Assembly (NCBI GenBank): GCA_937922045.1 | Contig: CAKZXA010000069.1 | Location: 1 to 48,365, forward strand | DNA: 48,365 nucleotides | Direction of reading: 5' to 3' | DNA from: an uncultured Acidimicrobiales bacterium | GTDB lineage: Bacteria > Actinomycetota > Acidimicrobiia > Acidimicrobiales > SZUA-35 | Shown: piece after piece, positions 15,558 to 24,137 of the stretch | Position numbering within the stretch: the stretch's first letter is position 1 | How the letters are laid out: each line of letters opens with the position of its first letter | Position numbers and translations under genes: made by a program | Notes under the pieces: generated by a model | Database searches by the model: none | Seen by the model: the letters and a program-made list of their open reading frames with translations, nothing else | What the model was told of the DNA's origin: nothing

Positions 15558-15586
15558 TTGACTCGCACGACGAGTCACGGATACAT
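15558..15586 (+). promoter_or_regulatory. Promoter with overlapping palindromic operator, SDR-MaoC genes
   Basis: TTGACT (15558-15563) and ATACAT (15581-15586) are 17 nt apart. The inverted repeat TGACTCG (15559-15565)/CGAGTCA (15571-15577), with a 5-nt spacer, covers the -35 and spacer, typical of TetR-like repressor control. A second dyad, ACTCG-AC-CGAGT at 15530-15541 flanked by TGTGG and CCACA, lies just upstream. The predicted transcript start is very close to the ribosome site. Confidence 0.5.
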
Positions 15587-15603
15587 CAGGGAAAGAGGAG
15601 CCG

Positions 15604-16530
15604 ATGAGCGGACTTTGCGAAGGTCGAATTGTTGTCGTCACAGGAGCCGGTCGCGGTATTGGGCGCGAGCACGCGCTGATGCTGGCGTCGGAAGGGGCGA
15701 GGGTCGTCGTCAACGACCTCGGTGGCGAGGTCGACGGTTCGGGCGGAGCACTGACCTCAGCCCAAGAAGTTGCCGAAGAGATCAAGGGCATGGGCGGCGA
15801 AGCCGTCGTAAACGGCGACGATGTCTCCGACTGGGAAGGCTCCCAGCGTTTGATCAACACGGCTGTCGAGAACTTCGGCGGTATCGACGCAGTGATCAAC
15901 AATGCAGGCATCCTGCGAGACCGAATGTTGACCAACATGACCGAGTCGGAATGGGACGCGGTCATCAAGGTGCATTTGAAGGGAACGTTCGCCCCGGCAC
16001 GGTGGGCTGCCGCCTACTGGCGTGAACGAACCAAGGCAGGGGAGACCAACGACGCTCGCATCATCAACACCAGCTCGGTGTCGGGCATCTACGGAAACCC
16101 CGGCCAAACGAACTATGGAGCGGCCAAGGCTGGCATCGCTGCTTTCACGGTCATCGCGGCCCAAGAGCTGCATCGCTACGGGGTGACGGTTAACGCCATC
16201 GCCCCTGCCGCGTTAACTCGCATGACGGAGAACCTCGGGATGGGCCAACAGGATGATGAAGGCAAGGCGCAGATGCATCCGCATTGGATCGCTCCTATCG
16301 CCACCTGGCTGGTCTCAACCGAATCGGCACCGGTGACCGGTCGAGTCTTCGAGGCCAGCGGCCGTGTTCTCGGCATCGCCAACATGTGGCATCGAGGACC
16401 TGAAGTCGAGCCTGTCGACGACCCGAAGGAGATCGGCCCACTGGTCAAGGACCTGATGAGCCGGGCCCAGCCGAATAGCGACATGTCAGGCCAGCCAGCA
16501 ACGGGTCCCGGCCGACCAACGGCCTACTAA
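15604..16530 (+). CDS. SDR dehydrogenase, MFE-2-like 3-hydroxyacyl-CoA type
   Basis: The 308-aa protein has TGAGRGIG (13-20), VVNDLGGEVDGSGG, NNAG (99-102) and the catalytic Tyr171 and Lys175 in NYGAAKAG. It is a paralogue of the SDR at 3445-4356 and resembles the dehydrogenase part of HSD17B4-type multifunctional enzymes. The ATG at 15604 has GAGGAG upstream. The next gene, a MaoC hydratase on the same strand 84 bp later, supplies the matching hydratase activity, so together they look like a split MFE-2 acting in beta-oxidation of branched or steroid-like acyl-CoAs. The C-terminal 50 residues, rich in Pro and Gly, are not needed for the fold. Confidence 0.85.
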   Translation: MSGLCEGRIVVVTGAGRGIGREHALMLASEGARVVVNDLGGEVDGSGGALTSAQEVAEEIKGMGGEAVVNGDDVSDWEGSQRLINTAVENFGGIDAVINNAGILRDRMLTNMTESEWDAVIKVHLKGTFAPARWAAAYWRERTKAGETNDARIINTSSVSGIYGNPGQTNYGAAKAGIAAFTVIAAQELHRYGVTVNAIAPAALTRMTENLGMGQQDDEGKAQMHPHWIAPIATWLVSTESAPVTGRVFEASGRVLGIANMWHRGPEVEPVDDPKEIGPLVKDLMSRAQPNSDMSGQPATGPGRPTAY

Positions 16531-16614
16531 ACCGGCCAGCGAAGACGACCCCCTAAGCCCGACCACACCGACTATCGAGATCTGATCAATCAGTCGAAAA
16601 ACCAGGAGGAAGCA

Positions 16615-17484
16615 ATGTCTGTAAACCCCGATGCTGTAGGTGCCAAAGGCGAGGCCCGCCGCTGGCAGTGGACGGCAGATGACGCCCTTTTGTATGCCCT
16701 AGGTATCGGTGCTGGTGTTGCCGATCCGGTTGGTGGTGAGCTCGAATTCACCACCGAAAACACCGACGGTGTCGACCAGCAAGTTTTCCCCACGTTCGTC
16801 GTGATGGGTGGCTTCAACGCCAAAGGCGGCGCCGGGGCGATGCGCGACGCTGGCACGTGGGATCCGCGGATGCTCGTGCATGGTGAGCAGGGGATCCGTC
16901 TCCACCGGCCGATACCGACCGCTGGAGCGGTCGACATCGTCGATGAGATCACCGGTGTCTACGACAAGGGGAAAGGCGCCGTCATTGCCTCCAAGGCCGT
17001 CGCCACCCTCGTCGACGACGGCCAACCTCTCTACGAGACCACCTCGTCGGTGTTCATCATGGGTGAAGGCGGCTTCGGTGGCGACCGCGGCCCAAGCGAC
17101 AAGCCAAACGTGGCCCCCGACCGGGCGCCCGACCATGAGGTTACCTACCAGGTTCGCGACGATCAGGCCTTGCTCTACAGGCTGTGCGGTGACCGCAACC
17201 CTCTTCATTCGGATAAGCAGTTCTCCGATGTTGGTGGGTTCCCCAAACCGATCCTGCACGGTCTCTGTACCTACGGCTTCACCGGTCGGGCTCTTCTGCA
17301 CACCTTGTGCGATTCTGACCCGGCTCGGTTCGCAGCGATGGAGGGGCGCTTCAGCTCGCCGGTGCTTCCCGGAGAAGCGCTGACCGTGCGGATGTGGAAC
17401 GACGCTGATGGTCACGCAATCTTCCAGACCGTCGGCGGCGACGGCCGGGTCGTGCTGAACAACGGTGGCCTTACCTACAGCTAG
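16615..17484 (+). CDS. MaoC-type (R)-specific 2-enoyl-CoA hydratase, hydratase-2 like
   Basis: The 289-aa protein has the double hot-dog form of hydratase 2. The C-terminal repeat carries the hydratase-2 motif D-x-N-P-x-H (Asp193, Asn195, His198 in GDRNPLHSD), followed by [14 protein letters not shown]. The N-terminal half ([25 protein letters not shown]) is the degenerate repeat that binds the acyl chain. AGGAGGA (16604-16610) gives a strong ribosome site for ATG 16615. Paired with the preceding SDR, it would hydrate trans-2-enoyl-CoA to the (R)-3-hydroxy form. Its stop shares the CTAG at 17481-17484 with the convergent nucS gene. Confidence 0.88.
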   Translation: MSVNPDAVGAKGEARRWQWTADDALLYALGIGAGVADPVGGELEFTTENTDGVDQQVFPTFVVMGGFNAKGGAGAMRDAGTWDPRMLVHGEQGIRLHRPIPTAGAVDIVDEITGVYDKGKGAVIASKAVATLVDDGQPLYETTSSVFIMGEGGFGGDRGPSDKPNVAPDRAPDHEVTYQVRDDQALLYRLCGDRNPLHSDKQFSDVGGFPKPILHGLCTYGFTGRALLHTLCDSDPARFAAMEGRFSSPVLPGEALTVRMWNDADGHAIFQTVGGDGRVVLNNGGLTYS

Positions 17485-18176
17485 AAGAGCTTTTGTTGAG
17501 GCCGCTCGATGCCTCGAAGTTCGTCATAGTCGATCTCGACCCAATCGATCTCGCGATCCGAGGCCAGTGTCTTGGCTTGGGGTCGGATCTCTTGGGCCAC
17601 GAACATGCCTCGAACCGGCGCCAGGTCGCTGTTGCGGTTGAGGAAGTCCAGATAGCGGGTGAGCTGTTCGACACCGTCGATCTCGCCCCTCCGTTTGATT
17701 TCGATCGCAATGACCTGGTTGTCGGCGTCGCGGCAGAGTAGATCGACCGGGCCGATCTCGGTGGGAAACTCGCGGCGGATCAACGACATGCCGGGTTCAA
17801 GCTGTTCGGGATCAACGGCGAGCAGCTCCTGGAGATGGGCCTCCACACCGTCTTTCTGTAGCGACGGATCGTCGCCCAAGTCGTGTTGGGTGTCGCTATG
17901 GATCTCGTGAATCGTGATCGTGAGCGTCTCGTCCTTTGGGCTGATGACCATCCATTGATCTTCAGCTTGTTTCTCGCCGTCAACCTCGGTGCCAGCCGGA
18001 TGGATGACGAGGCGATTCGGTGCAGTCATCCAGTTCAGAGGCTTGTAGGCGCCGCCGTCGGAATGGATAGCCACACAACCGTCGGCCTTGACCATGATGA
18101 GTCGAAGGGCGCGAGGTAGGTGGGCGGTGAGTCGGCCGTCGTAGTCGACGGTGCATTCAGCAATGACGAGTCGCAC
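17481..18176 (-). CDS. nucS: Mismatch-specific endonuclease NucS/EndoMS
   Basis: The 231-aa protein matches actinobacterial NucS in length and layout: an N-terminal dimerisation domain and a C-terminal RecB-like nuclease domain. Catalytic residues are visible as Asp145 (GPVDLL), Glu159 and Lys161 (IAIEIKRRG), and GVEQLTRYL follows. The C-terminus ends QQKLF, resembling the beta-clamp binding tail reported for this family. NucS cuts mismatched DNA and replaces MutS/MutL repair in most actinobacteria. The start is a GTG at 18176 with no clear ribosome site, 25 bp after the aarF-like gene, so it is probably co-transcribed with it. Confidence 0.93.
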   Translation of the reverse strand: MRLVIAECTVDYDGRLTAHLPRALRLIMVKADGCVAIHSDGGAYKPLNWMTAPNRLVIHPAGTEVDGEKQAEDQWMVISPKDETLTITIHEIHSDTQHDLGDDPSLQKDGVEAHLQELLAVDPEQLEPGMSLIRREFPTEIGPVDLLCRDADNQVIAIEIKRRGEIDGVEQLTRYLDFLNRNSDLAPVRGMFVAQEIRPQAKTLASDREIDWVEIDYDELRGIERPQQKLF

Positions 18177-18201
18177 CCGTAATTTCTAGCAGCAGAACGA
18201 C

Positions 18202-19827
18202 TCAACCCAGCCGACGGTGGCCGAGACGGGAGCGAATGAGTTCGCGCCGAGCCTTCAATTCCTCGTAGGTTAGCGAGTCGGTACGGGCCGGATCCACACC
18301 GAATCCGGCCTTGATGCCATCGAGATCCAGCTCCTCGTTCCAGCGGCGGGAAGCTCCGAGCTGTGATGCGATCGTTTGACCATGCACCGTGGCGAAATGG
18401 GTGGCGACCTCGGTTACCGCCGTGAACATGTCGAGTTCTGGAGCGAGTGTGGCGATGGCCCCATCGAGGAAGATCATGTTCTTGACGTAAAGCATGAGCG
18501 ACTTTGGCATACGCGCCCCGTAGCCCAGCAGTAGCTTCAGGATGCGTTGGAGCTCCTTGACCATTTCCTCCGGTGCCATCTCGGTTGGGTCGATCGGAGG
18601 ACCATCGAGCCCGAGGTCGGCGATAACGGTGGCTATGTCGGTGTCATGGGGGAGTGCACCGAGGTCTCGAAGCCCTTCGATCTGGCCGGGCACGTTGTTG
18701 GTCGTTGCCGACATCATCATCTTGAGAAAGGCCAGGCGTTCACGTTCGGTAAGGCGGCCGGTGATACCGAAGTCCATCAGGGCGGTGCGGCCATCGTCCA
18801 TAACGAACAGGTTGCCGCCGTGGAGGTCGCCGTGGAAGATCCCGTGCAGATAGACGCCCTCAAGAAAGCCGATGAGGCCAGTCTTAATGACGTTGTGTGT
18901 GTCGACCCCGGCGGCCTTCATCGACGTCACGTCGTCGAAGTTGAATCCGCTAAGCCGTTCCATGACCAGCATGCGACGGGTCACCAACTCGGGGTGCGGC
19001 CGCGGTACCACGAAGCCACCCTGATCGAGTTCGGAGAAGACGCGGGCGACGTCGATCATGTTGGCCGCTTCAAGGCGGAAATCGAGTTCTTCGACAATGG
19101 TCTCAGCAAAGAGCTCAACCAGGGCTGGCGGATTGGCGAGAGCAGCAACAGGAATACGGCCGACGAGGTGGGGAGCGAGCCAGGACAGGACCCGTAGATC
19201 TTCCCTCACGATCTCATCGATGCGAGGCCGTTGAACCTTGATCACAACGTCTTGGCCGGTGAGCAAGGTGGCCGAATGCACCTGGGCGATTGAGGCCGCA
19301 GCGATCGGGGTTGGGTCGATATGGCTGAAGACCTGGTCGATAGGGCGGCCAAGTTCCTGCTCGAGGATGGCAGTCACCTGGGCGAAGTCGACGGCCGGAA
19401 CCTGGTCGCGGCACTTCTTCAGTTCGGTTACCAGATCGGCCGGAAAGACACCCTCACCGGCGCTGATGATCTGGGCCAGCTTGATATAGGTCGGACCGAG
19501 TTCTTCAGCTGCGATCCGGATACGTCGAGAGAGGCCGGAACTGGATTCGTCGGTCCCTCGCTCCTTGAAACGCCATGCAGCGAGGGCCGAACCCAAAACT
19601 TTCGACACCACCGCAGCCCGCTTCAAGGGCGGGAGACGTGGCGGACGAGTCAGGTCGGGTAGGAAGCGAGCCTGCTGATCTCGCAGGATCGGAACCTTTT
19701 CCAACCAGTTCGGGCCTCGACCGGCCAGAACCTCGGCCATCGACCAGGGTGGCTTGTCGGAGAATGATCCGAGGTGAAGGTCATCGGCGGTCAGCACACT
19801 GTCGAGCGTATCGGAGTCCTTCGCCAC
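18202..19827 (-). CDS. ABC1/AarF/UbiB-type atypical kinase
   Basis: The 541-aa protein has the UbiB/AarF pattern: ELGPTYIKLAQIIS (the K-x-G-Q-like motif, here KLAQ), PIAAASIAQVHSA (the Ala-rich loop), DVVIKVQRP (ATP Lys), and HGDLHGGNLFVMDDG with DFGITGRL (metal-binding Asp residues). Family members support quinone or other lipid biosynthesis by an unclear ATPase or kinase action at the membrane. Many members end in two hydrophobic helices; here the C-terminus ends in an Arg-rich stretch (RSRLGHRRLG) without an obvious anchor. The start is GTG 19827, 28 bp after the enoyl-CoA hydratase stop. Confidence 0.85.
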   Translation of the reverse strand: MAKDSDTLDSVLTADDLHLGSFSDKPPWSMAEVLAGRGPNWLEKVPILRDQQARFLPDLTRPPRLPPLKRAAVVSKVLGSALAAWRFKERGTDESSSGLSRRIRIAAEELGPTYIKLAQIISAGEGVFPADLVTELKKCRDQVPAVDFAQVTAILEQELGRPIDQVFSHIDPTPIAAASIAQVHSATLLTGQDVVIKVQRPRIDEIVREDLRVLSWLAPHLVGRIPVAALANPPALVELFAETIVEELDFRLEAANMIDVARVFSELDQGGFVVPRPHPELVTRRMLVMERLSGFNFDDVTSMKAAGVDTHNVIKTGLIGFLEGVYLHGIFHGDLHGGNLFVMDDGRTALMDFGITGRLTERERLAFLKMMMSATTNNVPGQIEGLRDLGALPHDTDIATVIADLGLDGPPIDPTEMAPEEMVKELQRILKLLLGYGARMPKSLMLYVKNMIFLDGAIATLAPELDMFTAVTEVATHFATVHGQTIASQLGASRRWNEELDLDGIKAGFGVDPARTDSLTYEELKARRELIRSRLGHRRLG

Positions 19828-19855
19828 AGTCGGAGTCGGGCAGCAGTCGTTTCTG

Positions 19856-20713
19856 TCACTCGAAATCAGGCGATGACTTCGAACGGAGAGCCTCGACCCC
19901 TCGTCGGTAGTCGGGTTGGCCCATCATGGTCGAGAGCCGCTCGATCGATTCGACGACAGAGGTGCCGACCCCCCGATGCTGGTCGAGGTAGACCTGGCGC
20001 CTGGTGGCAGCCAGCGAACCAGCTGAAACCGAGGAAGCAAGGGCCTCGGCGTAGGTGAGGGTCTCGTCGAGCAAGGAGTCGGACGGACAAAGCCGATTGA
20101 TGAGACCCATCTCGAACGCCTCTTCGGTGAGAAAGGGTCGCGATGTCAACAAGACGTCCATAGCTTTGGTCAACCCGACATGACGCGGGAGTAGCCAGGA
20201 GAGCCCGTACTCGGCTGGCAGGTTCAACTTGCCGTGAGCGGTCGTTAACTTGGCTCCAGGTCGAGCGAAACGCAGGTCGGCGAAGCAGGCGAGGGCGAGG
20301 CCGATACCGGCCGCAGGACCGTTCAGTGCAGCGATCACCGGCTTCGTCAACCCACAGTGGAAGGCGAACTGATGGTCGAATTCAGGATGCACGCCGTAGC
20401 CGGCCATCGCTGGCTCCGCTGGATCATTCGCGTCGGGCTGATTCGTTCCAGCGTTGGCCGCGGCGAGGCCGTCGTCGTAGGAACCGCGCTCGGCGTGGCC
20501 GCTAAGAGCGTCAGCATCGCCGCCAACACAGAACGCCCATTCGTCACCGGTGACGACGATGGTGCGAATCGACGGATCCTGTTCGGCCTTGGCGATCAGA
20601 TACATGTACTCGGCATGCATCCGCCCCGTCCAGGCGTTGCCGCGATGAGGTCGCGACAAGAACACCACCCCCGATCGTCCGTGCTGTTCATACCGCGTAG
20701 CGCGCAACTCCAT
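19856..20713 (-). CDS. Enoyl-CoA hydratase/isomerase (crotonase) family
   Basis: The 285-aa crotonase-fold protein has AFCVGGDADAL (first oxyanion strand) and TKPVIAALNGPAAGIGLALACFADLRFA (second oxyanion region). In the catalytic segment HGKLNLPAEYGLSWLLPRHVG one Glu is present, but the usual first catalytic Glu is not evident, so it may be an isomerase or a specialised hydratase. It has an acidic, Asn-rich insert near residues 80-105 (NAGTNQPDANDPAEP). TAGCAT stands exactly 6 nt before ATG 20713, a leaderless start, so it has its own promoter within the minus-strand run. Confidence 0.85.
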   Translation of the reverse strand: MELRATRYEQHGRSGVVFLSRPHRGNAWTGRMHAEYMYLIAKAEQDPSIRTIVVTGDEWAFCVGGDADALSGHAERGSYDDGLAAANAGTNQPDANDPAEPAMAGYGVHPEFDHQFAFHCGLTKPVIAALNGPAAGIGLALACFADLRFARPGAKLTTAHGKLNLPAEYGLSWLLPRHVGLTKAMDVLLTSRPFLTEEAFEMGLINRLCPSDSLLDETLTYAEALASSVSAGSLAATRRQVYLDQHRGVGTSVVESIERLSTMMGQPDYRRGVEALRSKSSPDFE

Positions 20714-20719
20714 GGCCGC

Positions 20720-20725
20720 ATGCTA
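20720..20725 (-). promoter_or_regulatory. -10 box TAGCAT, leaderless start at 20713
   Basis: On the minus strand TAGCAT ends 6 nt before ATG 20713, which places transcription start on the A of the start codon. No Shine-Dalgarno sequence is present. Confidence 0.5.
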
Positions 20726-20744
20726 GGTCAGCATCGATCCTGAC

Positions 20745-21512
20745 CTAGAACTCAAGGCCGCTTTCAGCGATCAGCTGAAGGCAGCGTTCGGCCCACTCCG
20801 GGCGGCAGATCAAGAGATCCGGGAGGTATGGATTCTCGTTGTTGTAAAGCATGGGCGAACCATCCAACCGGGAACAGTGCAGGCCTGCGGCCTGTGCCAC
20901 CGCTACCGGTGCACACGAATCCCATTCATACTGGCCGCCGGAGTGAGGATAGATGTCGACGTCGCCCCGTACGACGGCCATAGCCTTCGCTCCGGCTGAT
21001 CCCATCTCGATGTACTCGCCGTCGAGTTCGTCGGCCAGCATCTGGGCCACAGGTGGTCGGCGGGTCCGGCTCACGATGACTCGGGGTCGCGGCCCTGCGG
21101 CCGCTGGCAGCTCCGGCGCTGTCACCGTCGACAGGGTTACGTCGGCGGCCGGGAGAGCGACGGCACCGGCAACCGGCACGCCGTTCATCACGAGCGCTAT
21201 GTGGACGGCCCAATCAACTCGAGGTGGCTCGGAGTACTCTCGTGTGCCGTCGAGCGGATCGACGATCCAGGTTCGATCGGCGGTGAGCCGCTCCAGCCGG
21301 TCGGCGCCTTCTTCGGAAAGCACGGCGTCGTCGGGTCGCTCGGCGGTGAGAGTTTCCATGATGAAGTTGTGAGCCGACATGTCGCCGGTGTCTTTCATCG
21401 TGGCCTGGTCGGCACCGTCGTCGATCATACGTTGACGGACGTCGACGAGAATGCGACCGGTTTCGGTAGCGAGTCGGTGGGCGAGCTGATGATCTTCGGC
21501 GGTTAGAGGCAC
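20745..21512 (-). CDS. cysQ: 3'(2'),5'-bisphosphate nucleotidase, CysQ-like (inositol monophosphatase family)
   Basis: The 255-aa protein has the lithium-sensitive phosphatase motifs: VLSEEGADR, WIVDPLDGTREYSE and EWDSCAPVAVAQAAG. REYSE after DPLDGT is the CysQ form rather than inositol monophosphatase (usually TNF). It should remove the 3'-phosphate from PAP/PAPS made in sulfate assimilation. A longer frame to 21647 overlaps the upstream gene. GTG 21512 is chosen because TAGTGT lies 7 nt before it and the protein then begins at the usual place. Confidence 0.88.
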   Translation of the reverse strand: MPLTAEDHQLAHRLATETGRILVDVRQRMIDDGADQATMKDTGDMSAHNFIMETLTAERPDDAVLSEEGADRLERLTADRTWIVDPLDGTREYSEPPRVDWAVHIALVMNGVPVAGAVALPAADVTLSTVTAPELPAAAGPRPRVIVSRTRRPPVAQMLADELDGEYIEMGSAGAKAMAVVRGDVDIYPHSGGQYEWDSCAPVAVAQAAGLHCSRLDGSPMLYNNENPYLPDLLICRPEWAERCLQLIAESGLEF

Positions 21513-21519
21513 GCTGCAA

Positions 21520-21525
21520 ACACTA
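21520..21525 (-). promoter_or_regulatory. -10 box TAGTGT, near-leaderless start at 21512
   Basis: On the minus strand TAGTGT ends 7 nt before GTG 21512. This decides the start of the CysQ-like gene against longer alternatives. Confidence 0.45.
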
Positions 21526-21556
21526 GTAGCCGATCGACGGGTCGCGGGGTGACCAC

Positions 21557-21847
21557 TCAACGGTGGTTCGGTTTCTTTTCCGGCTTTCCGTAGGGCTTCT
21601 CGACGGCGGTGTAGCACTCCTCGTGGTACTGCTCGACCCGGATCCACACACCGTCTTCATAGATATTGCAGATGACCTGCTGGTCGCGATGGCGAGCTCT
21701 GAACTTCACTCGCTCCTCGCAATGGGGGCACTCGGCCATACTGCCAGCCTCGATGAGACGCAGTACCGCTCGACTTTCCCACGTCGGTGACTTCGACGAT
21801 TTCGTTTTCCGCTTTGTTGCCTTGTTTGCAGTCTTGGCTTTGGCCAT
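21557..21847 (-). CDS. Small Cys-containing protein of unknown function (96 aa)
   Basis: The first 22 residues are almost only Lys, Ala, Thr and Ser (MAKAKTANKATKRKTKSS). The rest contains CPHCEERVKFRARHRDQQVICNIY and YHEECYTAV. The four Cys (CxxC, VIC, EEC) plus His residues suggest a zinc ribbon. GGAAGG shortly precedes the ATG. The basic tail and zinc-like module suggest nucleic-acid binding (inference). It lies 60 bp after the ettA stop and 44 bp before cysQ on the same strand. I do not recognise a named family. Confidence 0.7.
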   Translation of the reverse strand: MAKAKTANKATKRKTKSSKSPTWESRAVLRLIEAGSMAECPHCEERVKFRARHRDQQVICNIYEDGVWIRVEQYHEECYTAVEKPYGKPEKKPNHR

Positions 21848-21907
21848 GGTCCTTCCATCGGCACCAAAGGGCGCCGACCTGAACGAGACCCGGACTGCTC
21901 GATCGTC

Positions 21908-23608
21908 TTACCTGGTCAGCGGCTTGTAGGTGACGCGGCTCGGCAGCGCGTCCTCACCGAACTCGCGAAGCCGGAAGGCTTCGTAGTCGGAGAAGTTGCC
22001 CTCGAACCATCGCACCTGAGAGTTGCCCTCGAAGGAGAGAATGTGGGTAGCGATGCGATCGAGGAACCAGCGATCATGGCTGATGACCACCGCGCATCCG
22101 GCGAAACGATCGAGCCCATCTTCGAGAGCCCTGAGCGTGTCGACGTCGAGATCGTTCGTTGGCTCATCGAGCAGGAGCACATTGCCGCCTCGCTTGAGCA
22201 CCCTGGCCAGGTGGACCCGGTTGCGCTCTCCTCCGGAGAGCACCGCCACCTTCTTCTGCTGGTCGGAACCGCGGAAGTTGAACGAGGCTACATAGGCCCG
22301 CCCGTTGACCTCACGGCCTCCAACATCGAGCGTGTCGTAGCCCTCGGTGATCGCCTCATACAGCGTCTCGTCGTCGTTTAGGATTTCTCGTGATTGATCG
22401 ACGTAGGCCAGGTCGACCGATGAGCCGACAGCGATCGAGCCCCCGTCGGGCTGCTCGGCTGGGTCAGAGGTGTCGCCGGTGGCTGCGGCGATCAACATCT
22501 TGAAAAGGGTGGTCTTGCCGGCGCCGTTGCCGCCGACGACGCCGACGATGCCAGCGGGCGGCAGAGAGAAGGAAAGGTCTTCGATCAACAATTTGTCGCC
22601 GAAGCCTTTGGCTAGATGATCGACATCGATGACCTGATCGCCCAGACGTTTGCCGGGCGGGATATGGATCTGGACCTTCTCGTCGGCCGGATTGTATGCC
22701 TCAGCCTCAGCCCGAAGATTCTCATAGGCCGACAGGCGAGCCTTGCCCTTGGCTTGGCGAGCCTTCGGCGCCATCCGTACCCAATCGAGTTCGCGTTCCA
22801 GCGTCCGGCTACGAGCATCCTGCTCTCGCTTTTCCTGAGAGACCCGAGCCTGTTTCTGTTCAAGCCAGTTGGTGTAGTTGCCCTCGAACGGGAGGCCGCG
22901 GCCGCGGTCGAGTTCGAGGATCCATCCGGCCACATTGTCGAGGAAGTAGCGATCGTGAGTGACCGCGACGACGGTTCCCGCATAGTCCTTCAGGTAGCGC
23001 TCCAGCCAGGCCACGGATTCAGCATCGAGATGGTTGGTTGGCTCGTCTAGGAGCAACAGGTCGGGCTTCGAGAGCAGAAGACGACAGAGGGCGACGCGTC
23101 TCCGTTCGCCACCCGATAGGTGATCGACCGGAGAATCTTTGGGGGGAAGGCGCAGAGCTTCCATGGCGATATCGATGGTGCGCTGCAGATCCCAGCCACC
23201 GATGGCTTCGATCTTGTCTTCCAACTCGGCCTGGCGAGCGCCGAGCTTCTCATAATCTGCATCCGGATCGGACCAACCAGCGAGCACACTCTCGTAGTCG
23301 GCGAGCAGGGTGACCGCCTCGCCGGTGCCGTCCATGACGTTGCCCTGCACGTTCTTCGACGGATCGAGCTTTGGTTCCTGTTCCAGATAGCCCACGGTGA
23401 AGCCATCGGTTAGCCGGGCCTCGCCGGTGAAACCGTCGTCGAGACCGCCCATGATGCGAAGCAGCGACGACTTACCCGATCCATTCGAGCCCAACACGCC
23501 GATCTTTGCGCCGGGGTAGAACGCGAGCGTGATGTTCTCGAGGACCTGTCGATCCGGTGGATGGAACCGCCCGACCTTGTGCATCGTGTAGATGAATTGA
23601 GCCGACAT
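21908..23608 (-). CDS. ettA: Energy-dependent translational throttle protein EttA (ABC-F)
   Basis: The 566-aa protein has two ABC domains and no membrane domain. Domain 1 has GSNGSGKSS and LSGGERRRVALCRLL with LLLDEPTNHLDAES. Domain 2 has GGNGAGKTT and LSGGERNRVHLARVL with LLLDEPTNDLD. The opening QFIYTMHKVGRFHPPDRQVL and the linker with the arm region match EttA rather than Uup or antibiotic-resistance ABC-F proteins. EttA binds the ribosomal E site and gates the first elongation step with the ATP/ADP ratio. ATG 23608 is preferred over a TTG three codons upstream. Confidence 0.93.
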   Translation of the reverse strand: MSAQFIYTMHKVGRFHPPDRQVLENITLAFYPGAKIGVLGSNGSGKSSLLRIMGGLDDGFTGEARLTDGFTVGYLEQEPKLDPSKNVQGNVMDGTGEAVTLLADYESVLAGWSDPDADYEKLGARQAELEDKIEAIGGWDLQRTIDIAMEALRLPPKDSPVDHLSGGERRRVALCRLLLSKPDLLLLDEPTNHLDAESVAWLERYLKDYAGTVVAVTHDRYFLDNVAGWILELDRGRGLPFEGNYTNWLEQKQARVSQEKREQDARSRTLERELDWVRMAPKARQAKGKARLSAYENLRAEAEAYNPADEKVQIHIPPGKRLGDQVIDVDHLAKGFGDKLLIEDLSFSLPPAGIVGVVGGNGAGKTTLFKMLIAAATGDTSDPAEQPDGGSIAVGSSVDLAYVDQSREILNDDETLYEAITEGYDTLDVGGREVNGRAYVASFNFRGSDQQKKVAVLSGGERNRVHLARVLKRGGNVLLLDEPTNDLDVDTLRALEDGLDRFAGCAVVISHDRWFLDRIATHILSFEGNSQVRWFEGNFSDYEAFRLREFGEDALPSRVTYKPLTR

Positions 23609-23683
23609 AGTGGCCAAGTATGCCCCGAGGCCCCTTCGTTGCCACGGCTTCTGCGCCTTGCCACCGGAGCTTCATTGTGGCCA

Positions 23684-23722
23684 AAACGCCGAAGGGGAGA
23701 GAGCGATGCTCTCTCCCCTTCG
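23684..23722 (-). terminator. Strong intrinsic terminator of the NYN/histone-like gene
   Basis: A perfect 15-bp stem (23690-23704 with 23708-23722) has the 3-nt loop GAT. Read on the minus strand it is followed by GCGTTTTGG, a short T tract. It lies 31 bp past the stop at 23754 and upstream of ettA, separating the two genes. Confidence 0.8.
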
Positions 23723-23753
23723 TTACTCGAACCTTTTGGCGAGACGGTGTGGC

Positions 23754-24137
23754 TTAGCGCTTCTTCGCTGCTCGTGCCGCCGCTGGCTTTTTACGGGTTG
23801 CCGCCCGGCTAGCTCGGGCCGAAGTCGTGGCCTTGGCTGCAGTCTTTTTGACCGGGGCTTTCTTTGCGGTCGTCTTCTTAGCGGTCTTCTTCGCCGGGGC
23901 TTTCTTTACCGCCTTTTTGGCCGCTGGCTTTTTGGCGGCCGCCTTCTTGACCGGGGCTTTCTTGGCGGTGCGCTTGACGGTTGTCTTCTTCGCTGCCTTC
24001 TTGGCAGGAGCCTTCGCGGCGGCGCGCTTGGCCGGAGCCTTCTTCACCGCTTTCTTGGCTACCTTCTTGGCCGGGGCTTTCTTGGCGGCGGTCTTTTTGG
24101 CTGTCGCCTTTTTGGCGGGGCTCTTCTTGGTGGCCAC
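23754..24137 (-). CDS. Possible internal start: separate histone-H1-like protein (127 aa)
   Basis: Within the longer frame a GTG at 24137 begins VATKKSPAKKATAKKTAAKK, which looks like the natural N-terminus of actinobacterial H1-like proteins. AAGGAG lies at 24148-24153 (complement), 10 nt before it. The stretch just upstream (about 24140-24215) uses several rare codons (CTA, ATA, AGG, AGA) and reads like untranslated sequence. The locus may encode a fusion, a separate histone-like protein, or both. The product would be almost entirely Lys, Ala, Pro and Thr. Confidence 0.45.
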   Translation of the reverse strand: MATKKSPAKKATAKKTAAKKAPAKKVAKKAVKKAPAKRAAAKAPAKKAAKKTTVKRTAKKAPVKKAAAKKPAAKKAVKKAPAKKTAKKTTAKKAPVKKTAAKATTSARASRAATRKKPAAARAAKKR

